Below the pieces are notes generated by a model, which saw nothing but the letters and a program-made list of their open reading frames with translations, ran no database searches and was not told the origin of the DNA. Both the position numbers and the translations under genes were made by a program. A stretch of 64,000 bases of DNA from Terrabacter sp. Ter38 (GTDB lineage Bacteria > Actinomycetota > Actinomycetes > Actinomycetales > Dermatophilaceae): contig NZ_JALJRZ010000005.1 of the NCBI RefSeq assembly GCF_024519435.1, forward strand, positions 124,001 through 188,000, given 5' to 3'. Below are positions 63,436 to 64,000 of this stretch, one piece after another. The stretch's first letter is position 1; every line of letters starts with the position of its first letter.

Positions 63436-63948
63436 TCAGTCGGTCGCCGTCGTCGCGGCGATGATCCGGCTGAGCGAGGCGTGCAGGGCCTGGAGGTCCT
63501 CGACCCGCACGCCGAGCCGCTCGACGATCTGCGGCGGAACGTCGAGCGCCTGCTCGCGCAGCTGCCGGCCGCGCGGCGTCAAGGTGATGGCGAGGGCGCG
63601 CTCGTCGTCGGGGTGGCGGTCGCGCCTGATGAGACCTGCCGCTTCGAGCCGCTTGAGCAGGGGCGAGAGCGTGGCCGGCTCGAGGCTGAGCAGACGGCCG
63701 ATCTCGCGGACGGTGAGCGGTGACCGCTCCCAGAGGGCGAGCATCACGAGGTACTGCGGGTGGGTGAGCCCGAGGGGGTCGAGCACCGGGCGGTAGAGCC
63801 CGATGACGTTGCGGGCCGCCACGGCGAGGGCGAAGCAGACCTGCTGGTCGAGCTTGAGCAGGTCGTCGGGGGACATGGAGGACACGGCGGTCTCCGCGGG
63901 GCGGGTGGTCGGTCGCGGCGTGGTGCGGGAGGTGGCGCTGCGGGTCAT
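63436..63948 (-). CDS. MarR-family regulator, OhrR-like
   Basis: 170 residues from ATG 63948; an internal ATG at 63876 would give a 146-residue protein of standard length. QQVCFALAVAARNVIGLYRP and LDPLGLTHPQYLVMLALWER match OhrR, including the conserved peroxide-sensing Cys of the Q-L-C-F-A-L motif (Cys14 counting from the internal Met). Winged HTH: VREIGRLLSLEPATLSPLLK, then LEAAGLIRRDRHPDDERALA. OhrR represses ohr and is inactivated by organic hydroperoxides. A palindrome upstream (63984-63998) is the likely operator. Confidence 0.88.
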   Translation of the reverse strand: MTRSATSRTTPRPTTRPAETAVSSMSPDDLLKLDQQVCFALAVAARNVIGLYRPVLDPLGLTHPQYLVMLALWERSPLTVREIGRLLSLEPATLSPLLKRLEAAGLIRRDRHPDDERALAITLTPRGRQLREQALDVPPQIVERLGVRVEDLQALHASLSRIIAATTATD

Positions 63949-63983
63949 CGAGGCCTCGTCGTCGGTGTGGCGGGACCTGTGTA

Positions 63984-63998
63984 CACTAACAGTTAGTG
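63984..63998. promoter_or_regulatory. OhrR/MarR operator at the window edge
   Basis: CACTAAC-A-GTTAGTG, a perfect 7-nt inverted repeat with one central base, 36 nt upstream of the OhrR-like start. It probably also controls a divergent gene beyond the window, expected to be an organic hydroperoxide reductase (ohr). Confidence 0.65.
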
Positions 63999-64000
63999 CA

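Overview
The window is about 72% G+C by eye, densely packed, with GTG and ATG starts, many 4-nt ATGA/GTGA stop-start overlaps, an Lsr2-family nucleoid protein, a DosR/DosS-like two-component system, a LysX-type lysyltransferase/lysyl-tRNA synthetase fusion, several ANTAR proteins and a luciferase-like F420-type oxidoreductase. That combination points to a chromosomal segment of a high-GC actinobacterium; an Intrasporangiaceae-like member of the Micrococcales is my best guess, from recollection of gene content rather than any search. No rRNA, tRNA, CRISPR array, insertion sequence or prophage was seen.

Layout. 1-3 kb: partial DUF2804 gene, small proteins, Hsp20, Lsr2. 3-7 kb: iron-regulated ferric ABC importer (binding lipoprotein, fused permease, ATPase) behind an IdeR/DtxR-type iron box. 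7-11 kb: HerA-like ATPase divergent from an Abhydrolase_9-type membrane hydrolase, then a small membrane protein. 11-16 kb: TetR/MMPL efflux pair with a visible operator, two coupled DUF202 proteins, an aldo/keto reductase and an unannotated 39-aa Cys-rich protein. 16-24 kb: giant LuxR-type STAND regulator, small protein, flippase-like membrane protein, SLC13-type transporter. 22.8-29 kb: leucyl aminopeptidase-AbgT transporter-glutaminase run, carboxylesterase, lipoprotein. 29-36.5 kb: LCP cell-wall ligase, ANTAR protein, DosRS-like pair with PNPOx-like, flavodoxin-like and UspA genes (a dormancy/stress group). 36.5-42 kb: operon of four overlapping glycosyltransferases followed upstream by a Na+/H+ antiporter. 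42-49 kb: stress/accessory genes (GAF-ANTAR, SigB/F-type sigma, a broken DUF6766 gene, SDRs, a stand-alone phage-protease-tail-like protein, Zn alcohol dehydrogenase, Rho_N-like protein). 49-52 kb: TreS-like GH13 enzyme coupled to a luciferase-like oxidoreductase, divergent from an FMN reductase with a SigB-like promoter. 52-57.7 kb: LysX-esterase-SGNH operon. 58-62 kb: an operon with a stand-alone glutamate-synthase (FMN/3Fe-4S) domain, a PoxB-like thiamine-diphosphate enzyme and a stand-alone class II amidotransferase. 62-64 kb: TetR/FMN reductase pair with perfect operator, and an OhrR-like regulator with an operator at the window edge.

The observations I rate highest are: (1) a strongly over-represented short word GTATGCCG(TC), present 23 times as its 7-mer core on both strands, in all reading frames (forcing otherwise rare codons) and in terminator stems, like a DNA-uptake or other genome-scale signal; (2) the 58-62 kb operon that separates and recombines glutamate-synthase-type modules around a pyruvate-oxidase-like enzyme; (3) the four-glycosyltransferase operon with no visible acceptor or flippase; and (4) small unannotated or domesticated genes (39-aa Cys-rich protein, stand-alone prohead-protease-tail-like protein).
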